Origin: Saccharina japonica
Lineage: Eukaryota > Sar > Phaeophyceae > Laminariales > Laminariaceae
Assembly (NCBI GenBank): GCA_008828725.1
Contig: MEHQ01000099.1
Span: 310,001 to 374,000, forward strand
Direction: 5' to 3'
Length of the DNA stretch: 64,000 nt
Under the pieces are notes generated by a model. The model was not told the DNA's origin, did not search any database, and worked only from the letters and a program-made list of their open reading frames with translations. A program made the position numbers and the translations under genes. Below, in pieces: positions 62,730-64,000 of this stretch (position 1 is the stretch's first letter; each line of letters starts with the position of its first letter).

Positions 62730-64000
62730 GGTGAGGTTTCCTGGAGGGATCAAATATTTCAGACGTCGGACGCCGCGGTCGGGGCCGTTGTCGGCGGCGT
62801 TGGCGTCGGGTCGTGGGAGAGGCAGGGGGGGGAGGGAGGGATGGGGGAATGGGGAAGCCTTGGAGACGTCAACGCGACCTCAAGTCGCTTTTATCTTGAG
62901 TGCGATATAATAGTGCGCACCTGGTTTTGAGCAAGCAGTAAACGAGTTTTCAACATTCGCGCCAAGAAAGCTCAAATCAAGCTTGTTGTTCGCCCACTGC
63001 ACAACATAGTAGTGGTAGTGGTACACAAGGCACAAAGCAAAGCAGAAAGCAAACGAAACCGATCATAGGCCAGGTGTCCGCAGAGCGCAGAGGCAGCACG
63101 GCAGCAGTATCGAGCGGTCGCGGTGGGTGGGCGTGGTGTGGTGCGGACCCCAAGCAGATGAGGCTGCGCTACTTCTCCCTCCCCCGGTCCCGCGGTCGTT
63201 CATGCCCGGTAGACACAAAGTAGACAAGAGTCCCTTTCGACAAAGGGCACCGACCGCACGGCTACTAACAACTACTGCAGTTGTATCACTACTGACTGCT
63301 GTACCCCATGTTCTCGGGTCGGGGTCGTGTGCCATCTGTCTGTATGCAAGAGAAAAGGCATTACAAAAATGCTTCGAGCGACCTTTTTTTATGTCACTCT
63401 CCTGTCTTCCTCGCCACTCCCCCCCCCCTCTCGCCCGCCATTCTCTGTGTCTCTCTCCCCCGCGCTCCACAGCAGTTGTTACTTGCAGTTAAGTTTTGTG
63501 TATTTTTCTTCACTAATTAAACTCAAGATAAAATTACGGATGCAGAACGCGCAAGCAAGCAGCATCTCGTACATTTACACCACATTCTTCTGTGACTGAT
63601 TACGTACATGCTAGTACACATATCACAACACTCCACAGCAGTGCCTCTGGTACACATTGTACATTATTCAAGTAAAAAAAATCCTCCAAGGGTTTGAAAA
63701 AAAACATCGTCTGTACTATATACCAGTGTCTGTACTCGTACATACACACTGCTGGTGTACCAAGCGCGCGAAGCAAATTAAAGAACAAAATCAATCGTGG
63801 AAATTTGCGGCGATTTTATCGTGGCTCTCGCATGAAGTTTGAGGATATTTATGAGATCATGCGGACACATAATGCGCAAAACAGCATTATCCCGGCGCTA
63901 CGTGTGATATCTGTGCTGCTGATATGATGCCAGAGACAGATGCCAGGCAAAGTAACGGGGGGGCGGAGGAGCGGAGAAGGTTTGACCAACGTGACCGCAT
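62730..64000. other. No confident gene; pyrimidine-rich and repeat sequence
   Basis: G-rich and CT-rich tracts (62,820-62,860 and 63,415-63,470), several CAGCAG and TAGTGGTA microsatellites, and short overlapping frames only. Confidence 0.4.

Overview
This is a eukaryotic nuclear window, rich in introns and repeats. Spliceosomal GT-AG introns, vertebrate-type TTAGGG interstitial telomere arrays, long homopurine and homopolymer tracts, and Q/G/A-rich low-complexity exons point to a multicellular alga or related protist. A brown alga or other stramenopile is my best guess, but nothing here proves it.

The main gene lies on the minus strand between about 45,768 and 22,463. I could assemble 15 exons with consistent phase that encode a YTHDF-type m6A-RNA reader of about 1,780 residues; its 5' exon or exons were not found. 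A long prion-like Q/G/Y/R-rich N-terminal region is followed by a YTH domain spread over five exons, then a Q-rich and Lys/Ala-rich tail. The YTH fold is interrupted by about 545 residues of Lys-rich and then Ala-rich low-complexity sequence, encoded by the end of one exon and most of a 1,565-nt exon. The introns are full of MITEs, simple repeats and an organelle-like tRNA-Phe fragment.

The left third (1-16,900) is mobile DNA. It holds a retroelement nuclease remnant (463-1095), tandem duplications, a telomere-repeat island, and a Ty1/copia LTR retrotransposon (about 5,516-11,524) that has lost its reverse transcriptase. The 3' LTR and its flank are repeated as a near-perfect palindrome of about 1.2 kb per arm (11,207-14,218). 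A 1.55-kb foldback element (14,504-16,054) and a cluster of MITEs follow it.

16,900-22,460 is mostly noncoding, with one weak two-exon gene end. The right third (45,800-64,000) is repeat-dominated: several MITE families whose terminal repeats and target duplications suggest piggyBac, PIF/Harbinger and Tc1/mariner superfamilies, a tRNA-derived SINE family (three copies), minisatellites, and possible exons of an unidentified minus-strand gene near 61.6-62.7 kb.
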